From positions 4,587,680 to 4,651,679 of the forward strand of contig OZ037767.1 in assembly GCA_964035545.1 (NCBI GenBank): DNA of 64,000 nt, read 5' to 3'. How positions within the stretch are numbered: position 1 is the stretch's first letter; every line of letters begins with the position of its first letter. Below the pieces are notes generated by a model that was not told the origin of the DNA, made no database searches, and saw only the letters and a list, made by a program, of their open reading frames with translations. Positions 1 to 9,984 of this stretch are shown piece after piece. The translations under genes were made by a program, and so were the position numbers. This stretch comes from Bugula neritina (Eukaryota > Bryozoa > Gymnolaemata > Cheilostomatida > Bugulidae).

Positions 1-1724
1 CGGGGCGGACGTAAGTCCAAACGGCAGTACTTTCCACTTCCAGAGCCCATCGCGGGTAATGAATGCTGCTTTGTCCTGAGCATCAGGACTGAGGGGTACT
101 TGCCAGTACCCGCTAAGCAGATCCAGAGTACTGAAGTACTTGCTACCCGCGAGGGCATCCAGAGACTCATCTATCCGCGGAAGGGGGTAAGCGTCCTGGA
201 TGGTAACGCTGTTGAGTCTGCGGTAGTCCACACAGAACCTCCAGCTACCATCCTTCTTCTTGACCAGGACTACTGGAAAGCTCCACGCACCGTGGGCAGG
301 CTCAATCAGATCCCGGTCGAGAAGATCTTGCACCTGCCGGCTCACCTCCTTCTCCTTCTCCGGGCCCAGACGTCGGGTTGGCTGCCTGATGGGAGTGGTG
401 CCAGCTGCCAGGGGTATCTCGTGGGAGATAACCTTAGTCAGCCCCATATCTTCATCACCACGACTGAAGACATCACTGTACTCCGCGAGTAGTCGAGCCA
501 GTGTTTGGCGTTCAGTACTACTCGTACAGTTTCCACACGCTCCACTGTACAAGCCAGCCACATGCTCCGGGACTGCTTCTCGGTGGTTGTGAGGGGGGTT
601 TCCCTGGGTGTCGGTCACTGTTTCCAGTGCCGGACCCACATCCGCCTCATGGATGGAGTGGTACTTCCCCACCAGTGCACCAGCCGATAATCGGACCGAT
701 TCCGCAAAGGGGTTGATGCATTGCACGAGGAGCTCTCTTCGACAGTCCAGCCGATTTAGGCTGTTTGCCAGTCGAATTGCTCCGTGCGTTCCCTCCACCA
801 CCCCCAGTGCGGCGATCTCCTTGCAGTTGACCCTGCATCGGAGAGTAGCCTGGGATCTCCCTGGAATCATGCAGTCCTGCACTACCTGGACTCCGCCCAC
901 CAAGGGCCTACCAAACTTGTCCACACAGGCAAGTTCCTTCCCAGCCATCACCACCGCCGACTTTTGGAAATCCATGTGACACTGGTGTTTCTCCAGAAAG
1001 GGCATTCCCAGAATGGCGTCTTCCTTCAGGTGGCTGACAATGAACGTCTCGTGAATTACTTGATCACGGACTCGTCCAGGTAGTGTGATAATGCCGTAGA
1101 AGGGGATACACGATCCGTCCGCCAACGTACCGTGTGCTCCTTCGTATGGCTCGAGGCTCGCCCGCTCTCGGGCGCCAAGGGTGTCGAAGAGACGCCGACT
1201 TAGCAGGTTTGTAGTGCACCCTGTGTCCAGCAGGAAGGTGGCAGCTTTACCCGAAATTTTTCCGGGCAGGAAGTAGCTGCTTCCATACGGCTGGGTGCTC
1301 CTGGGTCGGTCAGTCTCTGGGGGGGACACCTCTTGGGTCCTTACAGCGGGCCTCCTCTTCGTCTTACAGACAACGGGGGTTTTCTGAGGCTGGGAGGGTA
1401 GCTTGGGATACTCTTGCGAGTAAGCTGATTCTTCCTCCACAGCCTCTTCGGGCAACCCCGCGAACCGGTTTTGGAGTGGCCAGGCCGGAGGATCGGGTAA
1501 ACCTTGCGGTCTCCGAGATCTCCGAGGTGCCTGCCATCCTGCATCTAGGAGTCCCATCCGGGTCGTAGGTGGCTGGGTTGGAGAGTCGGGCAGACCTTGG
1601 GGTCTCCAACGTCCCCACGCAGCCTCGGCTGGCCTGGAAGAGGCTCCTTGGGTCATTTCTTCCCGGATGGGGTTGGCTGGTGGCTCACGGTTGGCGGAGG
1701 TTACCGCGAGCCCCGGGTGTTTAA
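1..1724 (-). CDS. pol: Ty3/gypsy Pol (protease and start of reverse transcriptase), cut by window edge
   Basis: This frame is open from the frameshift site near 1719-1725 to the window edge. After a proline-rich linker that carries a duplicated PQGLPD motif comes an aspartic protease with the active-site motif LLDTGC (DTG codons at 1219-1227). About 280 residues later comes reverse transcriptase: FCVDYRRLN, then FSTLDLLSGYWQVPL, whose first Asp is the first catalytic carboxylate, then LPFGLTSAP at the very edge. The YxDD box, RNase H and integrase would lie outside the window. It cuts Gag-Pol (protease) and copies element RNA (reverse transcriptase) in cytoplasmic particles. The frame is -1 relative to gag, so Pol is presumably made as a Gag-Pol fusion. 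No stop interrupts the visible part, which suggests a recent copy. Family assignment is firm; clade within Ty3/gypsy is not determined. Confidence 0.93.
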
Positions 1725-1725
1725 A
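1682..1725 (-). promoter_or_regulatory. Programmed -1 ribosomal frameshift signal between gag and pol
   Basis: On the minus strand the gag frame reads CC T-TTA-AAC, a canonical X-XXY-YYZ slippery heptamer (TTTAAAC, + strand 1719-1725). Six nucleotides later comes a 10-bp stem: GGCTCGCGGT pairs with ACCGTGAGCC, with one G-U pair and an 11-nt loop. The gag stop lies inside the loop, just after the first arm. A slip of -1 enters the pol frame, which has no stop before the protease. Heptamer, spacer and stem are read directly; function is inferred. Confidence 0.85.
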
Positions 1726-2651
1726 GGCATCCTTCTTTCGTGAGGGCATTGCCTTCGTACATGTCCCCTGGCACCACACCCCCAGCAGGTGAGGTGGGTA
1801 GTACCGGCTGGTTCACCCCGGGGTCGGGGGTTTCGTTTATCAGCCTGTTCTCTCTGCATCTGTTTCATCTCTGCCTGCAATCCCTTTACCATGTCCATCA
1901 GCATGGTCATCTGGTCAGGTGACGAAGTAGTAGCAGCCGCCACGGCCTGTGGGTTTGGCTGATCCGGCTTAGCGACTTCGGGTCGTTCCTCAATCTGACA
2001 AGCGGTGAAATCCGCACATTGAGGTCCCTCCACTTGGTAGTAAGCCTTGCCCAGGGCTAAGGCTTCCTCTATAGTGGTGACCTTGGCTGCCAAGTAATAA
2101 CGCTGTAGTCCAGGGTTATTGATTGTGTGGAAGAAGGCTTCATACACAGCACCTCTTTGTGCTGCCGGTGTGTCGTCGCTATGGGCTACTGGTACTAGTG
2201 CCTCAATAGCGTTCGCATGGTCTTGGAGTGAGGTCTTCCGGTCTCGGCGTATGGTGCGCAATTTGTCCCTGGCGGTGCGGGCGGTTAGCCCGAAACGCGA
2301 CCTGAGGGCCTGAAAGATGTGCGCTGTATTGGGTCCCAGAGCATAACTCTTTGCCTGACCTGTCAGACAGGTACGGAGGTGAAGAAGGCGCACCGGTGCC
2401 GGCCATTCGGCGAGGGTGGCTACCTCTTCAAACTCCCTGATGAATTGCTCTATGTCCCCATCGCCTCCGAAAATCGGGGGCCTCAGGCGATACCTGTCTC
2501 TAGGTGCTGCCTGCCCGGCCTTGCTGACCTCCCGGAGGGCTGCGATGAGAGTCTCCATGGTGAGACGGTCCCCTTCTCCTTCTTCTTCTCCTTCTACCAT
2601 GACTTCTTCTTCTCCTTCTACCATGACTTCTGCTTCTCCTTCGTCCCCCAT
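1701..2651 (-). CDS. gag: Ty3/gypsy Gag polyprotein
   Basis: A 316-aa open frame. It starts with an acidic, glutamate-rich stretch containing two near-identical VMVEGEEE copies. A retrotransposon capsid region follows (residues about 45-190, with a typical FGGDGDIEQFIREFEEVA opening), and then a nucleocapsid zinc knuckle of C-x2-C-x4-H-x4-C spacing at residues 289-302 (CWGCGARGHVRRQC). Gag assembles the particle and packages element RNA. The ATG at 2651 is 54 bases downstream of the primer site, as expected. The last sense codons overlap the slippery sequence that leads into pol. The frame is intact. Confidence 0.93.
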   Translation of the reverse strand: MGDEGEAEVMVEGEEEVMVEGEEEGEGDRLTMETLIAALREVSKAGQAAPRDRYRLRPPIFGGDGDIEQFIREFEEVATLAEWPAPVRLLHLRTCLTGQAKSYALGPNTAHIFQALRSRFGLTARTARDKLRTIRRDRKTSLQDHANAIEALVPVAHSDDTPAAQRGAVYEAFFHTINNPGLQRYYLAAKVTTIEEALALGKAYYQVEGPQCADFTACQIEERPEVAKPDQPNPQAVAAATTSSPDQMTMLMDMVKGLQAEMKQMQREQADKRNPRPRGEPAGTTHLTCWGCGARGHVRRQCPHERRMPLNTRGSR

Positions 2652-2704
2652 TGTGCTGTTCTTTCTTTCTCTCTAATGGCTGCTTGTCGTACTAGTCTAT
2701 TCTA

Positions 2705-2722
2705 ATCCCACTGCTGCCACCA
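2705..2722 (-). other. Primer binding site, tRNA-Leu type
   Basis: The minus-strand sequence TGGTGGCAGCAGTGGGAT begins one base after the LTR end. It is complementary to a tRNA 3' end that finishes in CCACCA. From memory of animal tRNA-Leu 3' ends (ATCCCACCGCTGCCACCA) the match is all but one base. The primer identity is therefore an inference. Confidence 0.75.
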
Positions 2723-2820
2723 ATGTTGTGATTTTGTGGATTATAAGAATAGACTAGTAGTCTGCATGCCAGTTATTGTGATAGAAATAAAGTCTTTGTA
2801 AAATATTGATTCTAATAGTC

Positions 2821-2826
2821 TTTATT
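2821..2826 (-). terminator. LTR polyadenylation signal AATAAA
   Basis: Minus-strand AATAAA sits inside the LTR downstream of the TATA box, which places it in or just after R. This is the usual position for LTR-element 3' end formation. Confidence 0.5.
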
Positions 2827-2881
2827 GATGTTTCCTCTGTGAGCTCCAGTGTTAGACTGATTCATACTAGAAAAACTCACG

Positions 2882-2889
2882 CTTATATA
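2882..2889 (-). promoter_or_regulatory. TATA box of the LTR promoter
   Basis: TATATAAG on the minus strand lies downstream of the palindrome cluster and about 60 bases upstream of the LTR AATAAA. Transcription would start near 2855-2860 (inferred). Confidence 0.6.
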
Positions 2890-2898
2890 CAGAGGGGT

Positions 2899-2994
2899 CC
2901 GAAGTTCGTACGAAGTTCGGAGTTCCGGCGACCGATGTCGGAAATATCCGGTCCGATCTCGGACAGGCTCCTCCGACATCGGTTCCGACTTCGG
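2899..2994. repeat. Cluster of palindromic CCGANNTCGG sites in LTR U3
   Basis: Four perfect copies of CCGA-NN-TCGG begin at 2932, 2953, 2973 and 2985. Two related half-palindromes (CCGAAGTTCG at 2899, CGAAGTTCGG at 2911) lie beside them. They are immediately upstream of the TATA box on the coding strand. The dyad symmetry suggests a dimeric DNA-binding factor; which one is unknown. Confidence 0.7.
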
Positions 2995-3011
2995 ACGAGC
3001 TTCGGCTCACA

Positions 3012-5022
3012 TAGTTAATTATTTATAAAACAAAAAGAAAAGTGGCAGGGAATACAACTCACAAAAACTGTTACAGTAAACAAACAAAAATAATAGAAAG
3101 GGCAATTCACAATCATTACGCTATTTACTACACTAAGAGCTTAGCTATAATTACAATATTTGAGGCATTAGAAAGCTACGCAAGGAGCTTAGCTATAATT
3201 ACAGCATTTACAGTATTTACAAAGTTACGCTAAGTCCATTATAATAGTGACGCGATATAATTACTAGAGCGTTAAAATCCATTACAATATTCATTACTTC
3301 AGTTTCATAGTTGTACAAACAAAGATGCGCCAAGTAATACTTGTATTATTTACAGCACAATTACAATAATAGTAAAATAGTTTTTAATTAAATAATACAA
3401 TTTCTACAAACATTACTCCTAAATGTAAAGTTACTACTTACTATTCTTGAAATTTTACAACTCTGCGCAGTATGACTCTCTGCCGACTTTAACTAGCTTT
3501 AGCTTTCAACAATGAGCTTTTGCCTGAAATGTAATGACTAATGACCATTTAAAGTAGTTTCTATTAATTATTTAGTCTCTTTAAAAAATCTTTGGTTTCG
3601 TTGTTTCTAAAATGAGGCAAGTAATTTTAAACAGCATAAGCGCAGCCTAGTCATGCTCACACCTACTATTCTAATCAAGAAAATGTGGAGTGTGGCAAGC
3701 GGTGTACTACTTGTTGTTTACATGTCGTTAACCATACCAAGGCCTAGAACTTACGTCAGTAAAATTAAGCCAATAGTACGCATCACATTCTCTAAGAAAA
3801 TGTTGCAGAAAGTGATGTATAAGAAGAGTTAGTATTAGTGTGACCTATTTCAATGAGATGTTAGTTAAATAACCTTGTAAAATATCAGAGTTACAGTATT
3901 GTAATTGTGAGCCAGCATTGACCTTCACCTTGCATTTAGCTAATAAACTAAGGGGAGCTTTCTCAGTTTTGTGTGACAAGAACTTGTTTTTATCAAATCA
4001 GTTCATCATCTATTTTATTGTATAAATGGTATCATTTCTCCGCCATTCTTACTTTAATCTTTATAGTTTATTATATGTTTTAATGCCTTACAATAATTTG
4101 ATTATTGATTTGTAACTAGAATTATACTTTTAACTTTGCTGGCAATCCTGGCAAATTGTGCAAAAAAAGAATGCCTCTTTATAACAAAACAGTGTGTTTC
4201 AGAGTGACTTGATTTTACAGCATTTCACCAAAATCAGCGAAATGCTGTAAAATCAAGTCACTCTGAAACACACTTTTTTGTTATAAAGAGGCATTCTTTT
4301 TTTTGCACAATTTGTGATCCAGAATGTACTATGGACGTCGAGTAAGTATCGAGTAAGTATTAGTCTTACTCATACTCATACTCATAGTCAATCACTGTCA
4401 ATGTCATACTCATAGTCATACTTTTACTTTTCGATAAACTTAAAGATTTGACTTAGTGAGTTACACTTTCACTTTAACTTACTACTTAGTCTTACAGTTA
4501 CTGTAACTGTTACACTTACTGTTAGCTGAGCTGCCCACTTGTACTCTTAGATTAAGATTACATTTACTGATTTAGTTTTTACTGTTATAGTTTTACTTTT
4601 AGTTAATCGTAAATTTAATCCAATACTTGGACTGCGACTATTCGGCTAGTGGATGATTTACTATTACGTTTACTATTAGTATTAGTTATTAGTGGTAGCT
4701 GGTTACTTTTAATATTAGTAGTACTCTAACTTATAATTGAGTAGTGCTAGTGGCTGTTAGATTTAAATTTTTAAATTTCTTTTACTCAGTGTTAGTATTA
4801 TTTTTATTCATTACTGCTTAGGCCTCTGTTCTCTCTACTTGTATTCCTGGAGTAATGTTATGTACTTGTTTGTGTAAATTGATTATGTTAGATATACAGA
4901 AAACTATTTTATTTTAAGTATTATGCTGGTCATTTATCTACTAGTAGATATACTAGTTTATGCTGAGCCTAATACTATTTTCATTCTAATATTATTTTCA
5001 TGGCTGTTTGAATTTTATTAGA
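3012..5022. other. AT-rich intergenic region
   Basis: No supported gene is seen. The stretch holds a long foldback hairpin (4152-4314). From about 4325 to 4720 it is made of degenerate short words of the ACTCAT/AGTATT type. A splice acceptor (TTTTATTAG) ends at 5022, so an untranslated first exon of the next gene probably lies somewhere here. Confidence 0.6.
4152..4314. repeat. Long near-perfect foldback hairpin (MITE-like or hairpin-RNA locus)
   Basis: Left arm 4152-4226 and right arm 4239-4314 are reverse complements over about 75 bp, with one mismatch and one single-base length difference in an A/T run. They are separated by a 12-nt loop. Neither arm codes for protein. Such near-identity means a young foldback transposon or a maintained hairpin. 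Confidence 0.9.
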
Positions 5023-5821
5023 GAATGCTTAACGGGCCCTTTGCAGAAGATCTGTTTCAGTCATCTGACGGTTCATTGTGTATGGAGTCTATAAACTGTG
5101 ATCCATGGCAAGTGGAGGGAGCTGAAAGTGGTGCTGAATCAGATGCACCCAGTACTCTTGGCCAAACTTCTTCCTCGGACTTTGCCAACTTATCTGTTGG
5201 AGAATGCCAGAAGTTACTAGAAGCATGCATTAGTCCAGCTGCAACAGATGAAAGTTCTAGCCAATGGGAGTTTGAAACTGATCACACATACTTAAATAAA
5301 CTAGGTGAGTTTTATGCTGACTATTAATTTTTTCTAATAACATTCAAATTATAGTTGTTTGCTGAAATAACACCTAATTTTTATAAAAGCACTACTAATT
5401 ATTGCTAACATAATTATATATTTTGGGCATACACGCTCTTTATATGTTGATCAAATTATTTGGTTTCTAAACTTTTTGACTCTTAGAAAAAAGACTTGAG
5501 CGTTTGTATAAAGTGAAAGGGAAGGCTGAGAGGCAGAGTATGATAAAGCAACTGAGTGACCGAGCCGACGCCATGTTTAACTCAGATTGTGAGCGTGTGG
5601 ACAGTGCGGTGGTAGAGTCGACACTGAGTAGTAACGCTGTAGTCAAACATCTATTTCCGCATCAGCAAGCTCTTACTGCAAATGAAAAGTATGAACTGGT
5701 AAAATATGATGAACTTTCTACCGGCAAAGAGGAAATGAAAGACTCCCAATACCAACATGGTGAAGTTTGTGTAAATGATACCACAAATGATTCAAAGAAC
5801 ATGTTTACTCTACCATCATGA
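5023..5821 (+). CDS. Two-exon gene of unknown function (about 205 aa)
   Basis: Exons 5023-5304 (ATG at 5025) and 5487-5821 join in phase 1 across a GT-AG intron (CTAG|gtgagt ... tcttag|AAAAAA). The protein is acidic and Ser/Thr-rich at the N-terminus. A charged, probably helical segment spans the junction (YLNKLEKRLERLYKVKGKAE, then MIKQLSDRADAMF), and the C-terminus is hydrophilic. No signal peptide or membrane segment is visible, so a soluble intracellular protein is likely. I do not recognise the family. The start is the first ATG after an acceptor site, so a 5' non-coding exon is implied. AATAAA near 6076 may be its poly(A) signal. Confidence 0.7.
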
Positions 5822-8270
5822 TTTATAGTTTATAAGCTATAAAATTGCAATTTTTAAGGTTGGTGCTCAGTCTATTGGTTTTAAGACATGGAATACTGCA
5901 TGCATACACTTTTCATCATTCATAGATATTTACCAAAATACCTTGTACATAGTTTAACAGTTACCCTTTTCATACTGTAACAGATAAGTGATAGATGCTA
6001 TTTGATAGCAATATGATTATAATCATAATTATTTGCAATTATTCGCATGTCAAACATTTTCTTGTTAACATTTATAATAAAAACTTATAGGAATTTACAA
6101 AAATCAAAAATAATTTTCAATATGTTTTTGTTAGTAAAACTAAGGATAAATGTTCATATTTCATTGTGATCAAATAGGGCTCGTATTATATATTGTAAGG
6201 CTTGTGCTTTCTCTATTAACTAAAATAACTCAAAGTTTAATATGGATGATCAACAAATTGTAAGACGAATTTTTTACTTCATCCGCAGTTCTCATTTCAT
6301 TATCTATTTTACTTTACAGGATTATTTATTACTTGTAAAAATTTTATTTATATTATATGTTTTACATTAGTACTGCTCAGCAGTAAAATATAAAATTAAT
6401 ACACAGAACCTCTGTTTAATCTGCTTGATTTAGTAGTAATTGAACCAAAATTAAAACAGAAGTATCTGAAGGCTGCTATGATGATTATGATTTCTAAAAT
6501 ACTAATACATAGATTTAGAGAATGTTCCTAGCTACAGCACAGCTATATACATTCCCCTATACCAAACCAAGCTCTTTTGTGCAACAACAGATATTTGACA
6601 AACACATGATAGGTTAAGAATTAATTTCAATATAAATCTTTAAGACTTGGAAACAGTTGATAAACCTGCCGTGTTTCACATATTTGGCAGCCACGTACTA
6701 TTGCTTGAAATTCTAATCTTTTGCTTGATGATTGTTAAAAAAATTTTTCTTTGTAATTCTGTGTACTTTTCATAATTGAAGAAACATATGGAATGCATGT
6801 GTTGAACGATGTAATAATCATAATATGACAAGTGAGATGAACTGCTCTAAATAATGCATAAGCCCTTTGTCAAAGTTTGGCCAATATGTACAATATAATA
6901 TGAATTAAGCAAGCAAATTTAATTTACACAAATTTTCAAGTGTGCAGCAGGTTGCTAGTAGTTGGCAGCGAAGTTGTCTGTCCTTCTCGAACTTATCTGC
7001 TCGAGTTCCGTTAACGATGGTTGAGCAAACCTATGGTAACCTTTTGCTAGGTCAAGGTGATATTCTAAATTGTAACTTCAATCAATAATTGCAGTGTGAT
7101 CTATTAACTTTAACCCTTTGAATAAATAGAATCATAATGAAAATTAATAATAGCACTATACTAATTAATAGTAAAAATAATAATATTCGGATTCCCGAAA
7201 GCATATCAATTAAATGAAAATAAGTAGAACTAATTGAACAATTGAATAGTAAAAAATTCCATAAGTTAACGATAAGTTTAACGGTTAATAATAATATTAA
7301 TAATAATATTGATATACTTATACTTATAGTTATATAGTTATACTTATACTATAAGTTATACTATAGGTTATAGTTATTATGATTATCTGTTATAGTGATA
7401 TAATAATGATGATAATTATAATTTATAATATAAATATACGCTATACAAATTGAAATACAGATGTGAGATCTCTTATTAATAATATTATTGTATTTGTTCT
7501 AGTTTGATTCAATTTTGTTGAATTCATTATAATTATTATTTATATTAAATTCAATATTCATTTTAAATTAGATACTGATACTGATAGTCATAGTGATAGT
7601 ATGAGTATCACATTCACTGTGATACTGCTAGTAATATAATTTACTAATTATTATATTAAACATCTAATTTCAATTATATTGATATTTAGTTTGATATTCA
7701 TATTGATTTTGAATTTGATAATCATAATGGTTGAATTTGATTATTCAAAAGTATTGTTATTGAATTATCAATTATAGGTATTCATGTTGAATGTCATTTT
7801 GATTGTATTAAACTTCTATGCATAGCCATATATCTATGGCAATAGTAGGCTATGGCTGTTGACTATTGTGAATTATTGATGATTGAAACTAATTCATATT
7901 GTGATTTTCTTTAACATTTTCATATTAATTATGAAAGAATTATTAACATTTGAAATTATATGTGATCAGAATATTGGTTAAATGATTAAGCCTAGGTTTT
8001 CGAGTAACTGTAAATACTGTAAGTACTAATGAAATAAATAATTTTGTTAAGTTCCATCTCCTGAAAATATGCTTAGAGTTGTGTTTTTTTTCAAGCGCAT
8101 GGCACAATAAATAAAAAATAATTACAGCATTGTGCAACACACGGTTAATGAAATTGGGTAAATGTACCACTTATGGACTTTTCATAGTTTATTCTGGAAT
8201 GGATAATCACTCTGACTCTGGCATTTTGTTTTAATAATACAAATTTGGCCAGTTTTAGTTGGCTTTGGCA
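5822..8270. other. Intergenic region between the unknown gene and OPA3
   Basis: It is strongly AT-rich with no supported coding exon. Around 6945-7080 there is a GC-richer island that could be a promoter or 5' exon; this is speculative. From about 7270 to 7620 the sequence is degenerate short-word repeat (TATACTTATAG-like and GATACTGATAG-like runs). Confidence 0.5.
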
Positions 8271-9427
8271 ATGCCATTTCCTGCAGTCAAGCTTGTTGGA
8301 CTATTTATAAAGCAGCTGAGCAAACCTCTTGCTGGATATATCAAGCGTAAGGCCAAAGGAAGTCATGTATTAAGAACTTACATTTGTATGCCTCCAGCTC
8401 AGTGTAAGTTGCAGTCTTAAATCAACATGAGAATTAATACAAACATACATATGTAATTATTTATAAATATTTAGTTACTGTAGATTGTTTATTGGCTGAG
8501 AATGTAAAAGAAATAGCAATCGAAACTATTATATTGTGATCACTGTGAACTTCTAACTCTAGTGTATCACAGAATGGACGTTTCATTGCGCATGTGGTCA
8601 GCAGACAGTAGTCGTAGTAAAGATTTCAAGGTGACGCCCTTGAAGGAAGATGCAGCTATTGATATTGGTGCTGACTTGTTAGGCGAAATAGTAATTTTTA
8701 CAGTTAGTGTTGGTAAGTTCCAGTTTTATATAATAAAAATATTTGTTTATTTTTAATTTGATTTAATTTTAGAAAGAAGTTATGTCTGACTAATTCATAG
8801 TTTGTTTTAAGGTTGGTTAGACTTGCAGGCCAATAACTGCTTTGATTTTTCAGCACTAATTGGTTTTTCCTGCAATGAAACATTGTTCGTCCAATAAAAA
8901 TTCTAGTTAAAATCAACAGTTTAATTTCCACAAGTACAAGCTGTTTCTGTAATCTAAATTATACTCATATCAAGTGGTCCAAAGTCATCAATTTTACAAG
9001 TAATAAGAGATCTTCTACTGTGTGTTTCATCAATTGAACACATTCTATAAGTTGAAGTGATACCTTTTCTGGCCATTCCTGACTTCCTGTATTTATGAAT
9101 ATCTTTTCCGTTATATACAAAACCTTATGGTTTTCCAGATGGCGACAGAAAAATATCTTACTGTGTTTCGTAAATTACATTATAGGTGTGATCGCATTAG
9201 AGTACTGGAGGCAAACTGCCAATGCAGCAAAGAAGGAACAGAAACAAGATGATACTCTGGTGTTGCTAAGAAAAGAAATCAATGAATTAACTCGAACAGT
9301 AGATATGAGACAGAAGTCTCTCGATGAATTAACAATAATATTAGAAAATTATAAAAGTAAAGATTTTCAACTAGTTAAAGCGGATTCTAAACAGGATTCA
9401 CGAAAACTGAAGACCAAAGTCCCATAA
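8271..9427 (+). CDS. OPA3: OPA3-like protein, mitochondrial
   Basis: Three exons, 8271-8403, 8563-8712 and 9186-9427, join in frame across GT-AG introns and give 174 aa; human OPA3 has 179. Diagnostic residues are SKPLAGYIK and TYICMPPAQLYHRMDV (family form YICLPPAQLYHW), then LKEDAAIDIGADLLGEIVIF and ALEYWR. A charged, coiled-coil-prone tail follows. The N-terminus (MPFPAVKLVGLFIKQLSKPL) is hydrophobic/basic like the mitochondrial targeting region of the family. OPA3 is a mitochondrial membrane protein linked to organelle shape and to optic atrophy in humans. The phase 1 intron before the YHRMDV exon and all junctions are clean. AATAAA near 9658 is a likely poly(A) signal. Confidence 0.93.
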
Positions 9428-9984
9428 TACTCGTCAGCTGTATAATTATAGATAAAATGTTATTTTTTTTAGTTTTTTCTCATTAAGGTATTGTTGTGTT
9501 TTGACCTTGCAGGTTAAAATAGGGTGCTTTTAAAACAAAATACTAGTACATAATTGTGTGTTAGTAACAATTTATTGTATGGACTTATTATATTTAGCCC
9601 GTTACTATGGGTAAATTCACAGAGTATAAAAAAAGACAAAGCCTAGCCAACATCCTAAATAAAACACTTGTGCCAGAAAAAAAAAACAATTAAATATTTA
9701 TAACTAAGTGAATACATGACATAGTTATATCTATATGTCTATATATATATAAATTAATGAGAGTAATTAGAGGTGTACTAAATTCCATGATTGATTCATT
9801 ATAATATAGTACATTAGACTGACAACTCTCGGTGTAAACTGGAATAAGTAGAGAAGAGTATCTCAATTCATCGCATATGATGTACAAACTACCTGGCCAC
9901 TAGGCTGTTAAGGTAAGCATTTCACAGAGATATTCCAGTAGATAAACCAGCTAAATACATGCAATCCTGAAACCATTATTTAGC
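9428..9984. other. Convergent intergenic region, OPA3 and striatin 3' ends
   Basis: The 557 bp hold both 3' UTRs. The OPA3-side AATAAA (near 9658, + strand) lies beyond the striatin-side AATAAA (minus strand, 9571-9576), so the two transcripts may overlap at their 3' ends. Confidence 0.5.

Larger units (their letters stand above)
2724..3011 (-). repeat. 5' long terminal repeat of the Ty3/gypsy element
   Basis: The stretch reads TGTGAGCC...CACAACA on the minus strand, about 288 bp, with TG/CA ends. It abuts the primer site on the gag side. U3 is GC-rich with four palindromic CCGANNTCGG sites. A TATA box and an AATAAA follow in the order expected for U3-R-U5. The second LTR is outside the window, so the outer boundary at 3011 rests on the TG terminus only, and no target-site duplication could be tested. 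Confidence 0.8.

Noticed and set aside
100-1083. Plus-strand open frames in the retrotransposon
   Set aside because: Antisense shadows of pol, which is clearly on the minus strand (DTG protease and reverse transcriptase motifs).
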